57,448 nucleotides of DNA. It comes from Acidimicrobiales bacterium (GTDB taxonomy: Bacteria > Actinomycetota > Acidimicrobiia > Acidimicrobiales > SHLQ01). The notes under the pieces were generated by a model. It was not told the DNA's origin. It saw only the letters and a program-made list of their open reading frames with translations, and did not search any database. The position numbers and the translations under genes were made by a program. The stretch lies in the NCBI GenBank assembly GCA_020628865.1, contig JAHDEJ010000033.1, forward strand, positions 1 through 57,448. The letters are read 5' to 3'. Below are positions 51,501-57,448 of the stretch, piece by piece; position 1 is the stretch's first letter, and the number at the start of each line of letters is the position of its first letter.

Positions 51501-52918
51501 TCGAAGTTCGCAGCCAGTTCATCGGGCGGCAGCTCGACTGCCTCGACACCGGCCACCACCGGTGGGATGTCCTCGACGTCATCGAGCCCCGTGCCTTCGA
51601 AGGTTCCGTCTTCCTCTCCACCGGTGACGCCGTCGCCGCCACCGGCGGCTCCGCCCTCGCCGTCGCCGGCAACCTGGTCGCCGGTGTCGCCGAAGGTCCG
51701 CTCTTCGGCGTCGCTGTCGTCGCCGCCGGCGATGAACGGGTTCTCACCGTTCTCGCCCGGTTCCGCGTCGCCATCGGTCGGCACGAAGCGGCTCACCTTG
51801 TTGAGCCGCTCGAGTCCGTCCCGGGTGACGATCGACGCCTGCAACCCGTTCGGTTCGTTGGCCCAAACGGCGTTGTCGAAGACCTCGAGCTCGAAGGGAC
51901 GGTTGCGCACCGTGCTGAAGGTCTCCGTGCGCAGCAGAACGCGCTCATCGAGGTCGACGATGTCGATCTGGCCCGTCGAATAGTTCGGGAGGTAGGCGGT
52001 CGAGTCGACGGCCACTGGCGCTCCGTAGATGTCTCCCCCGCCGCGGATCTCGATGCTGTAGCAGTCCGAGCGGTTCGGTTCGCTGACGCTCAACACGCCG
52101 ACTGCGGCGTCGTGCACGAGGACGCGCTGGGTCCCGCTCGGGTTGGTCAGGTGTGTGCCGCCGACCTGGACGTCGGACAGGGAGCCGGACACACAGGTCG
52201 GCGAGAGCAGCTGGCCCTCGTCATCGATCTGGTTGACGGTGCGGCGGTCCGGATCGACGACGAACATGTCCTCGTCGGCCCGGACGAGCTGTGGTCGCTG
52301 CGAGCTCCCGGCGATCGGTTCCGGCAGGTCTGCGTATGTCTCGAGGCCTTCCTCGCCCGAGCGGAGGACCTGGCGCCCGTCGCTGGTCACCATGAGAAGC
52401 TGCCCTTGGACGTCGACCTCGGTGTCCCCCGTGCCGTCCGGGGTGGCGATGAAGCTCTGGACGCTGGAGCCGGGTTCGATGACGAGGGTCCGTTCGTCGG
52501 AAATGATGTAGGCCAGCGTCGAGCCGTCGAAGTCCGCCTTGATCTGCAGGGTTTCGCCGGTGACCGGCCCGGTCGAGGTCTCGACGACGTCCTCGTTGTC
52601 CACGGCGAGGCTGACCGCGCCGATGGTCCCCACGGCGCCGGTGGTCCGGTTGAAGAACACGACGTCGCGTTCCTTCGGGATGGCCACGATGGAATCGCCC
52701 GAGGCACCAACGTCGATCTGGGCGGTGATCTCGAGCGTGCTGCCGTTGATCTGCAGGATTCGGCCGCGATCGCCGTCCTCGACCCACACGACGGGATCGT
52801 CCAACGCGACGCCGGCCGACGCCTGATTGCCGAGTCGGAAGACCACGACCACGAGCGCGATCACGAGCAGCGCGGCGACGGTCATGGCCGCCCACCTCGG
52901 TACTCCGATCTCTCGCAT
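48590..52918 (-). CDS. Giant cell-surface protein with about twelve PKD-type repeats
   Basis: 1442 residues. A membrane helix at about 10-28 anchors the protein. Residues 40-430 are rich in beta strands and resemble a beta-propeller. A Gly/Glu/Asp-rich acidic linker follows (about 395-470), then about twelve Ig-like PKD repeats spaced 75-90 residues apart. Seven have the canonical W-x-F-G/D-D-G core, at about 495, 590, 670, 750, 835, 915 and 990. The last five are degenerate, with YAWTAPDA, WTWTPGGG, YSWSVAEP, YAWSGDAA and YAWDFANGG in that place. PKD arrays serve as spacers or adhesive stalks on the surface. No sortase signal or cell-wall anchor is seen at the C-terminus. A good GAGGAGA ribosome-binding site precedes the ATG. 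Confidence 0.85.
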   Translation of the reverse strand: MREIGVPRWAAMTVAALLVIALVVVVFRLGNQASAGVALDDPVVWVEDGDRGRILQINGSTLEITAQIDVGASGDSIVAIPKERDVVFFNRTTGAVGTIGAVSLAVDNEDVVETSTGPVTGETLQIKADFDGSTLAYIISDERTLVIEPGSSVQSFIATPDGTGDTEVDVQGQLLMVTSDGRQVLRSGEEGLETYADLPEPIAGSSQRPQLVRADEDMFVVDPDRRTVNQIDDEGQLLSPTCVSGSLSDVQVGGTHLTNPSGTQRVLVHDAAVGVLSVSEPNRSDCYSIEIRGGGDIYGAPVAVDSTAYLPNYSTGQIDIVDLDERVLLRTETFSTVRNRPFELEVFDNAVWANEPNGLQASIVTRDGLERLNKVSRFVPTDGDAEPGENGENPFIAGGDDSDAEERTFGDTGDQVAGDGEGGAAGGGDGVTGGEEDGTFEGTGLDDVEDIPPVVAGVEAVELPPDELAANFEFSADTVSVGETVRFTDTSAGNPAQWNWTFGDGSTGNGPEVVKAWDTEGTMVVELFVTNAAGESSRASAEITVVAADTLRRPDAQFTFDTGTAEVGQTITFTNQSTGEADSLIWDFGDGTQETGDVVEHTYTTPGTFIVTLTASNAAGSDVREGQVTIIDAALPPEAVIATGQRAITTGTVLRLTSESTNSPTSTVWDFGDGTTDSGVEVRKSWDTPGTYRVRLTVENSAGESETFTDVVVSEPVVRPVARFDQSSLQTVVGEPITFGDISLNNPTRLLWEFGDGTTATEANVTKTWDEPGTYNVTLTASNEQGPDTVAKTVTVLPPPPDPPVAAFRVSSATVPVNTVVRFTDQSTNDPAEWSWDFDDGSTSTATSPPHAFSEPGTYEVTLTVTNVSGSDSATQTIVVIDPPTASFTRSIDELEVDFADASLNDPTDWNWDFGDGTSSTVQNPSKTYAAPGTYTVTLIVANDAGASAPFTSTVTVAESPVASFVAAEAGLSIGFTDTSTNAPTAWSWDFGDGTTSTSQSPSHTYAAAGTYTVSLTVSNAAGSDVEEQTFTVDVAPPVAAFTCTAEGGGVSCDGSISSSADTYAWTAPDAIFSAGTDTATPAFTFPSTGAYDITLTVTNTSAVSDSDTQTISVVVPEPPDITNLVVVSNVDGVVELQATATNSPTSWTWTPGGGTITSGSNTGNPTISFNLDGDKTIRVIASNAEGDSAEEVIVVTVDIEDPPTVTGFTEGTETGGSVELTPTVTNNPTSYSWSVAEPGGSFDNASSATPVFTGTSNGDYTVTVVVTNGAGSDSFTGTVNISTAATAPTVSTITTTNAGPGAITLGSNAAGSPITYAWSGDAAGSGPTTTLNVVEGQTYTVTLTVSNGAGSDSATLVINTTLDANFTWVQDGVTTSANFTNTSTNSNPITYAWDFANGGGSSSAQNPSHDFLGTGSFDVELTITDSVTGLSDTSLQTITIA

Positions 52919-52958
52919 GCGCGCTCTCCTCTGGTGGGCCTCGCTGCGTGGGCGACGG

Positions 52959-52991
52959 TCAGATGGACACGACGCTGCGCGTCATTCCCAT
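52959..52991 (-). CDS. Ten-residue upstream ORF in the PKD gene leader
   Basis: ATG to TGA encoding MGMTRSVVSI, starting 7 bases after the TAGACT -10 (52999-53004) of the PKD gene, so the transcript would begin at or beside this ATG. Its stop lies 40 bases before the PKD ATG. It could be a leaderless regulatory micro-ORF or a chance start codon. Confidence 0.35.
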   Translation of the reverse strand: MGMTRSVVSI

Positions 52992-52998
52992 CGGTTCC

Positions 52999-53004
52999 AG
53001 TCTA
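52999..53004 (-). promoter_or_regulatory. -10 element of the PKD gene
   Basis: TAGACT on the minus strand, 7 bases before the micro-ORF ATG and about 80 bases before the PKD ATG. No -35 was recognised. Confidence 0.45.
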
Positions 53005-53062
53005 TTGGAAATGACCGGCGCGACGGGCGCGCGAGGCTGGGTGGAAGCCCCACAGCTGTGGG

Positions 53063-54079
53063 TCAGCCAACCTCCCAGGTCGGGTTCGAACGGAGCAATG
53101 CGTTGAGGTCTCCGGCCGAGTCGCTCGCTTGCGCAGCGGCCAGCTGTTCGGTTGCGGCACCGGCGTATTCGGTGCGCTCGACGGCCCGGAAGATGCCGAT
53201 CGGTGTCGGCTCTGTCGGTCCGCCGGCGAGGCGAGACAGCGCAAATGCGACGGCCGGGTTCGGGCGAGCGGCATCGTGCACCACCAGGGCGTCTTCGCCG
53301 ACGTCGGCGACGTCCACGATCTGCGCCTCACCGGACGCATCGATCACCACGCCCCGTTCCTGTTCGGCGCCGAACCGGATGGGAGCGCCGTCCTCCAGGT
53401 TGATGAGCATCGCGTCACGGTTCGCCCGCTTGGACACCTGATCGAAGGCGCCATCGTTGAACACGTTGCAGTTCTGGTAGATCTCGACCAGCGACGCGCC
53501 CGGGTGGTCGTAGGCCTTCCGGAACATCTCCTGCATGTGCTGACGGTCCATGTCGTGGGTGCGGGCCACGAACGACGCCTCGGCGCCAAGCGCAACGCTG
53601 ACGGCGTTGAAGGGCTGGTCGATCGAACCGACCGGCGACGACTTCGTGACCTTGCCGGTCTCCGAGGTCGGCGAGTACTGCCCCTTCGTCAGGCCGTAGA
53701 TCATGTTGTTGAACAACAGGATGTTGACGTTGACGTTGCGGCGAAGCGCATGGATGAGGTGGTTGCCACCGATGGACAGCATGTCGCCGTCGCCGCCGAC
53801 CACCCAGATCTTGAGATCGGGTCGGGCCATGGCGAGACCGGTCGCAAACGCCGGCGCTCGTCCGTGGATCGAGTGCATGCCGTACGTGTTCATGTAGTAC
53901 GGGAACCGGGCGGCACAGCCGATGCCGGAGATGAAGACCGTGTCCTCGCGGCGGACGTTGAGGTCCGGCAGCATCAGCTGCATTGCGGTGAGGATCGAGT
54001 AGTCGCCACAGCCCGGACACCACCGGACTTCCTGGTCGGTTGCCCAATCCTTCTTCGTGGTCAGTTGCACGTCGGTCAT
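53063..54079 (-). CDS. korB: 2-oxoglutarate/2-oxoacid:ferredoxin oxidoreductase, beta subunit
   Basis: 338 residues. The TPP-binding subunit: EVRWCPGCGDYSIL (about residues 18-31), GIGCAARFPYYMNTYGMHSIHGRA and the TPP/Mg motif GDGDMLSIGGNHLIHALRRN, then NNMIYGLTKGQYSPTS. With KorA it decarboxylates 2-oxoglutarate (or a related 2-oxoacid) to the acyl-CoA, reducing ferredoxin. The ATG lies 2 bases after the korA stop. It is the second gene of a two-gene operon. Confidence 0.93.
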   Translation of the reverse strand: MTDVQLTTKKDWATDQEVRWCPGCGDYSILTAMQLMLPDLNVRREDTVFISGIGCAARFPYYMNTYGMHSIHGRAPAFATGLAMARPDLKIWVVGGDGDMLSIGGNHLIHALRRNVNVNILLFNNMIYGLTKGQYSPTSETGKVTKSSPVGSIDQPFNAVSVALGAEASFVARTHDMDRQHMQEMFRKAYDHPGASLVEIYQNCNVFNDGAFDQVSKRANRDAMLINLEDGAPIRFGAEQERGVVIDASGEAQIVDVADVGEDALVVHDAARPNPAVAFALSRLAGGPTEPTPIGIFRAVERTEYAGAATEQLAAAQASDSAGDLNALLRSNPTWEVG

Positions 54080-54081
54080 GA

Positions 54082-55959
54082 TCAGGCCTCCAGGGCTTCG
54101 AACTCGGCGAGCAGCGCCTGCTCGATCTCGGCGGCGGTGAAGGGCTGGCCCATCACCTTGTTCACGGGTTGTGCGTCGACCAGGAACTCGGCCCGAAGAA
54201 GCCGGACGAGCTGGCCCATGTTGAGTTCCGGCACGACGATTCGGTCGTAGCGGCGAAGCACCTCACCGAGATCCTTCGGGAACGGGTTGAGGTGGGTGAG
54301 ATGGATGTGGGCCACCGGCTTGCCGGCTTCGTCCAGCCGCCGCACGGCGCCCTTGATGGCGCCCCACGTGGAGCCCCAACCGACGACAGCCACCTTGGCG
54401 TTCGGGTCGCCCTCGACCGAGGTCGGCGGGATGTCGTCGGCGATCAACGCGATGCGATCCTGACGGATGCTCGTCATCAGGGCGTGGTTTGCCGGGTCGT
54501 ACGAGACGTTGCCGGTACCGTCGGCCTTCTCGATGCCACCGATGCGATGCATGAGTCCGTCGGTACCCGGAATTGCCCAGGGCCGCGTCAGCTTCTCGTC
54601 ACGCATGTAGGGCCAGAAGACCGGTTCGCCGTCTTCGTTGGTCTGGTTGGGCTCGGAGGCGAACTCGACATCGATCGAAGGAATGTCGTCGACGTCCGGC
54701 AGCTTCCACGGCTCCGAGCTGTTCGCCAGGTAGCCGTCAGAGAGCAACATCACCGGCGTCTTGTAGGTGAGGGCGATACGAGCAGCCTCGATGGCGGCCC
54801 AATAGCAGTGACTCGGGCTGTAGCTGGCCACGATCGGCATCGGCGACTCACCATGCCGGCCGTACATCGCCATCATCAAGTCGCTGGCCTCGGTCTTGGT
54901 TGGGAGGCCGGTGCTCGGTCCGCCGCGCTGGATGTCCACGACGATGAGCGGAAGCTCGAGGCTGATCGCCAGGCCGATCGCCTCTCCCTTGAGCGCAACA
55001 CCCGGGCCGGAAGTGGTCGTCACGGCGAGATGTCCGCCGTAGGCGGCGCCAATGGCGGAGGACACCGCAGCGATCTCGTCTTCGGCCTGGAAGGTGCGAA
55101 CGCCGAAGTCCTTGTGCTTGGCGAGCTCGTGGAGGATGTCGGACGCCGGCGTGATCGGGTACGACCCGAGGAAGATCGGCAGGTTCGACTTCTGGGATGC
55201 GGTGATGAGCCCCCACGAGAGCGCCGTGTTGCCGTTGATGTTCGTGTACGTGCCCGGGTCGAGCTTCGCCGGAGCGATCGTGACCACGTGGCTGCCCAGC
55301 TCGGCGGTTTCGCCGTACGCGTGGCCGGCCTTGAACGCGGCGTTGTTGGCCGCGATCACCATGTCGCGGCCCTTGAACTTGGACTGGATCCAGTCGAGCG
55401 TGGGCTCGAGCGGTCGGGTGTACATCCACGACACCAGCCCGAGCGCGAAGAAGTTCTTGGACCGCTCTGCATCCCTCGGCTTCACGCCGAGTTCGGCGCA
55501 CACCTCTCTGGTCAACTTCGTCATCGGCACGGTGATGAGTGCGTACCCGTCGAGACTGCCGTCTTCGAGGGGGTTGTCGACGTAGCCGGCCTTCTCGAGG
55601 TTCCGCTCCTCGAACGCGTCCTCGTTCACGATGAGCGTGCCGCCGGGAGCCAGGCGGGACAGGTCGGACTTGAGCGCTGCCGGGTTCATCGCCACCAGCA
55701 CCGTCGGTTCATCGCCGGGGGTCGAGATCTCCTGGGACGAGATCTGCACCTGGAAGGCCGACACACCGGCGAGGGTCCCGGCTGGCGCCCGGATCTCGGC
55801 CGGAAATTCCGGCAGAGTGGCGAGGTCGTTGCCAAACAGTGCACTCGCACTCGTGAAGCGATCTCCAGTGAGCTGCATTCCGTCGCCGGAGTCGCCGGCG
55901 AATCGGATGACCACTCGGTCCACGTCGCGCCCGGCGGGCGCATCGACCACATCTGTCAT
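54082..55959 (-). CDS. korA: 2-oxoglutarate/2-oxoacid:ferredoxin oxidoreductase, alpha (gamma-alpha fused) subunit
   Basis: 625 residues. The N-terminal gamma domain (VVIRFAGDSGDGMQLTGDRF, about 13-32) is fused to the alpha pyrimidine-binding domain (LGSYPITPASDILHELAKH, FQAEDEIAAVSSAIGAAYGG, TTTSGPGVALKGEAIGLA), followed by domain II (VAVVGWGSTWGAIKGAVRRL). The GGPSTGLPTKTEASDLMMAMYGRHGE block is typical of actinobacterial KorA. The ATG at 55959 has GGGGAGA upstream; the longer open frame to the left of it is rejected. Alternative substrates (pyruvate, branched-chain 2-oxoacids) cannot be excluded by eye. Confidence 0.92.
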   Translation of the reverse strand: MTDVVDAPAGRDVDRVVIRFAGDSGDGMQLTGDRFTSASALFGNDLATLPEFPAEIRAPAGTLAGVSAFQVQISSQEISTPGDEPTVLVAMNPAALKSDLSRLAPGGTLIVNEDAFEERNLEKAGYVDNPLEDGSLDGYALITVPMTKLTREVCAELGVKPRDAERSKNFFALGLVSWMYTRPLEPTLDWIQSKFKGRDMVIAANNAAFKAGHAYGETAELGSHVVTIAPAKLDPGTYTNINGNTALSWGLITASQKSNLPIFLGSYPITPASDILHELAKHKDFGVRTFQAEDEIAAVSSAIGAAYGGHLAVTTTSGPGVALKGEAIGLAISLELPLIVVDIQRGGPSTGLPTKTEASDLMMAMYGRHGESPMPIVASYSPSHCYWAAIEAARIALTYKTPVMLLSDGYLANSSEPWKLPDVDDIPSIDVEFASEPNQTNEDGEPVFWPYMRDEKLTRPWAIPGTDGLMHRIGGIEKADGTGNVSYDPANHALMTSIRQDRIALIADDIPPTSVEGDPNAKVAVVGWGSTWGAIKGAVRRLDEAGKPVAHIHLTHLNPFPKDLGEVLRRYDRIVVPELNMGQLVRLLRAEFLVDAQPVNKVMGQPFTAAEIEQALLAEFEALEA

Positions 55960-56077
55960 GGGTTCTCCCCGTTTGCAGCCGGCCACCACAAGCCGGCATC
56001 GGAGCGACCTTAGCTGGCCGCAAATGCTCCTCGCACGGATTTGCTGCGGAACAGATGGAGAACGTCTGGGTCGGTCG

Positions 56078-57262
56078 TCAGTCGAGTGCGTGGGCGCGCT
56101 CGCCCGCGTCGCCGAAGCCCGGCGCGGTGCGTTCCACCCATGCAAAGAGTTTGCGCGCCCGAGGGACGCTGCCGACCCGTTCGAAGAGGTCGGCAAGGGC
56201 GTACGCCCGGCGGAGATGGTGGTCCTGCGGTTCGTGCGGAACCTTCCAGCCCTTCTCCAGAATCCGGATCGCCTGATCGAGTCGTCCCTGATCGGCTTCC
56301 GCGCCGGCACGCACGATGCGGCCCTCGACGACCAGGTCTGCGGCCGGCGAGAGCTCGCCCAGCTCGATCCACAGCGCGTCGACGTCGGCCCAGTGTCCGA
56401 GCGCCCGGTGTGCGTCCATCAATGGCGGATGCTGTTCGGCGGTGCCGCTGTCGGTGCGGAACTGCTCGAGCTGTTCGATGGCGAGTTCCCACTTGCCGAG
56501 TCGATACAGCGACAGACCGAAGAGTTCTCGCATCTCCGGAATTCCCGGGTTCGCGTCGACCAACGGCTTCAGCGTGCGACGTGCATCTTCGAACTGCTCG
56601 TTCTCGTACTCTCGAGCCGCCCGGGTGAACAACCGCCACTGGCGTTGGCCGGCCGTCGCCCCGTGGATGCGGTTGAGATCCTTGGGAATGTCCCGCTGCT
56701 TGGGCGGTCGTCCGGGGAGCGGTCGACGGTCGACCGTGACCTCGGCGCCGACGGGGCGCTTCTTTGGTGCGATCTTGCTGGCCGAACGATCGATGGCCGC
56801 CTTCGCTTCCCCGCGCAACGAATCCGTTCGCTCCGCGGCCTTGGCCCGGCGGGCCTGGCGTTCCTCGAACTTGCGACGTTCTTCCGGGGAGAACCGTTCC
56901 GCTGCGTCGGCATCGTCCGCCCGCTGTCCGATGGTTGCGCCGATCGCTCCGTGTTGGGCAACCGAACCCCATCCAGAGCGTTCGGCTCGGGGTGTTGGCT
57001 TCGGAACCTCTTCGCGGCTCCGACGGTTCGGCCCGGAGCTTCCCCGTCGGGAATCGCTCCCCCGCCGCGGACCGCCGCTCGCGCTGCGACCGCCGCCCGG
57101 CTTGCCGCCACGGCTTGATCCGGAACCGGACGCGCCCCGATTCGGGCCGCTTCCCTTCCGTCCCTTCGGACCGCCTCGACCGCTGTCGTTGCCCGAAGGT
57201 CCACGACGGGCACGGTTTCCGCCCCCGGTGGGACGTGATGAGCGGCGCGACTGTTCAGGCAT
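56078..57262 (-). CDS. TPR-repeat protein with long basic, disordered N-terminus
   Basis: 394 residues. The first 100 are almost entirely Gly, Ser, Arg and Pro (RRGSDSRRGSSGPNRRSR-type sequence), a pattern found in RNA- or ribosome-associated tails. A charged helical segment (about 120-170) is followed by tetratricopeptide-like helical repeats (about 205-390: AREYENEQFEDARRTLKPLV, LFGLSLYRLGKWELAIEQLE, ALADLFERVGSVPRARKLF). No enzyme motif is visible; a scaffold role is likely. A leaderless-type TAGCCT precedes the ATG. It lies just downstream of the 5S rRNA gene on the same strand, but the terminator stands between. Confidence 0.78.
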   Translation of the reverse strand: MPEQSRRSSRPTGGGNRARRGPSGNDSGRGGPKGRKGSGPNRGASGSGSSRGGKPGGGRSASGGPRRGSDSRRGSSGPNRRSREEVPKPTPRAERSGWGSVAQHGAIGATIGQRADDADAAERFSPEERRKFEERQARRAKAAERTDSLRGEAKAAIDRSASKIAPKKRPVGAEVTVDRRPLPGRPPKQRDIPKDLNRIHGATAGQRQWRLFTRAAREYENEQFEDARRTLKPLVDANPGIPEMRELFGLSLYRLGKWELAIEQLEQFRTDSGTAEQHPPLMDAHRALGHWADVDALWIELGELSPAADLVVEGRIVRAGAEADQGRLDQAIRILEKGWKVPHEPQDHHLRRAYALADLFERVGSVPRARKLFAWVERTAPGFGDAGERAHALD

Positions 57263-57268
57263 CCGGCA

Positions 57269-57274
57269 AGGCTA
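57269..57274 (-). promoter_or_regulatory. Leaderless -10 element, TPR gene
   Basis: TAGCCT, 6 bases, then the ATG at 57262 on the minus strand. Confidence 0.5.
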
Positions 57275-57305
57275 CCGTGCCGCTGTCGTTCGCTCCGCCC
57301 TCCGA

Positions 57306-57336
57306 CCGAGTTTCTCGGCCTGGGCCTCGAAACTCG
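57306..57336 (-). repeat. Inverted repeat downstream of the rRNA terminator
   Basis: CGAGTTTC (57307-57314) and GAAACTCG (57329-57336) form a perfect 8-bp inverted repeat around a 14-base G+C-rich centre. It may be a second 3' hairpin of the rRNA operon or an operator of the TPR gene. Confidence 0.4.
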
Positions 57337-57347
57337 CGGGCCAAGGC

Positions 57348-57386
57348 CGCAAAACTGAAGAGAGCCGCCCTGTTGGGGGCGGCTCT
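57348..57386 (-). terminator. Intrinsic terminator of the rRNA operon
   Basis: Read on the minus strand, AGAGCCGCCC (57386-57377), loop CCAACA, GGGCGGCTCT (57370-57361): a perfect 10-bp G+C-rich stem, followed by CTTCAGTTTTGC. It begins about 12 bases after the 5S rRNA 3' end and should stop the operon before the TPR gene. Confidence 0.8.
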
Positions 57387-57398
57387 ATCTTCGTGCGA

Positions 57399-57448
57399 AA
57401 CCGGCGGCGACCTACTCTCCCAGGGACAGTCGTCCCAAGTACCATCGG
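57399..57448 (-). rRNA. rrf: 5S rRNA, 3' end (partial)
   Basis: The last 50 bases, read on the minus strand as CCGATGGTACTTGGGACGAC, then TGTCCCTGGGAGAGTAGGTC and GCCGCC, are the conserved 3' half of bacterial 5S rRNA: the GATGGTACT helix region and the GGGAGAGTAGG loop. The gene continues beyond the right edge, so the 23S and 16S genes should lie further right. The exact 3' end is approximate because the partner 5' strand is outside the window. Confidence 0.92.

Noticed and set aside
49907-53014. 1035-codon plus-strand open frame opposite the PKD gene
   Set aside because: It is the antisense shadow of a repetitive Gly/Asp/Thr-rich gene; the PKD motifs on the minus strand are decisive.

Overview
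The window is a stretch of high-G+C actinobacterial chromosome. Several features say so: a mycothione reductase (mycothiol redox), a complete conservon (CvnA-D signalling module), the pgsA-gcvH-FHA-DUF151-MerR cluster also known from Mycobacterium, and the tlyA-nadK-recN-pyrG-nudix-xerD and scpA-scpB-rluB-cmk-der gene sets of the actinobacterial core. The mixture, with a fused AroA-Cmk and no mycolate or Streptomyces hallmark genes, fits a deep branch such as the Acidimicrobiia; that placement is inference. Almost everything looks chromosomal and vertically inherited. I saw no prophage, insertion sequence or CRISPR array. The only repeat cluster is a small palindromic one at the left edge.

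Layout. 0-5 kb: sugar-nucleotidyltransferase-like gene (-), HAD phosphatase, 3-hydroxyisobutyrate-dehydrogenase-like enzyme, mycothione reductase and an IspD-like cytidylyltransferase (+). 5-9.2 kb: conservon cvnA-cvnB-cvnC-cvnD. 9.2-10.7 kb: aroC and a small membrane protein. 10.7-14.3 kb (-): pgsA, gcvH, zinc-ribbon/FHA protein, DUF151 protein, MerR regulator and an M15 peptidase lipoprotein. 14.3-18.8 kb: HIT protein (+), then SRAP/YedK, DUF2079 membrane protein, an unknown membrane protein and a sulfotransferase (-). 18.9-22.7 kb: secreted amidase and two divergent citrate-synthase-family genes, one with an N-terminal DNA-binding domain. 22.7-25.7 kb: stand-alone LigD-type polymerase, a cyclic-nucleotide-binding protein, tRNA-Pro(GGG), a small zinc-ribbon membrane protein and a SpoIIE-type phosphatase. 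25.7-35.8 kb: der-DUF512 (-), ispH (+), and the tightly overlapping operon scpA-scpB-rluB-tyrA-aroA/cmk-plsC (-). 35.8-41.5 kb: photolyase (+) and moxR-DUF58-tgpA (-). 41.6-48.6 kb (+): tlyA-nadK-recN-pyrG-nudix-xerD-HD protein. 48.6-53 kb (-): giant PKD-repeat surface protein. 53-56 kb (-): korA-korB 2-oxoacid:ferredoxin oxidoreductase. 56-57.3 kb (-): TPR protein. The right edge is the 3' end of a 5S rRNA gene read leftwards, followed by its terminator.

Genes work together as housekeeping blocks: chromosome segregation and RNA modification (scpAB, rluB, tlyA), aromatic amino acids (aroC, tyrA, aroA), isoprenoids (ispH, perhaps the IspD-like gene), phospholipids (pgsA, plsC), glycine and 2-oxoacid metabolism (gcvH, FHA protein, korAB), DNA repair (photolyase, recN, LigD-type polymerase, SRAP) and cell-envelope work (amidase, M15 peptidase, moxR-DUF58-tgpA, PKD protein).

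Most unusual points: a recurring TAnnnT-N6/7-(A/G)TG arrangement at more than a dozen gene starts, implying widespread leaderless transcription; the divergent citrate-synthase pair (one HTH-fused with an intact catalytic triad, the other with Glu for the catalytic Asp) around a palindromic operator; a transglutaminase-like TgpA homologue that has lost its catalytic Cys and His; a tlyA gene whose conserved N-terminus can only be reached from an ACG codon; a GarA-like FHA protein with a zinc ribbon in place of the phosphothreonine segment; and a 10-codon leaderless upstream ORF ahead of the PKD gene.
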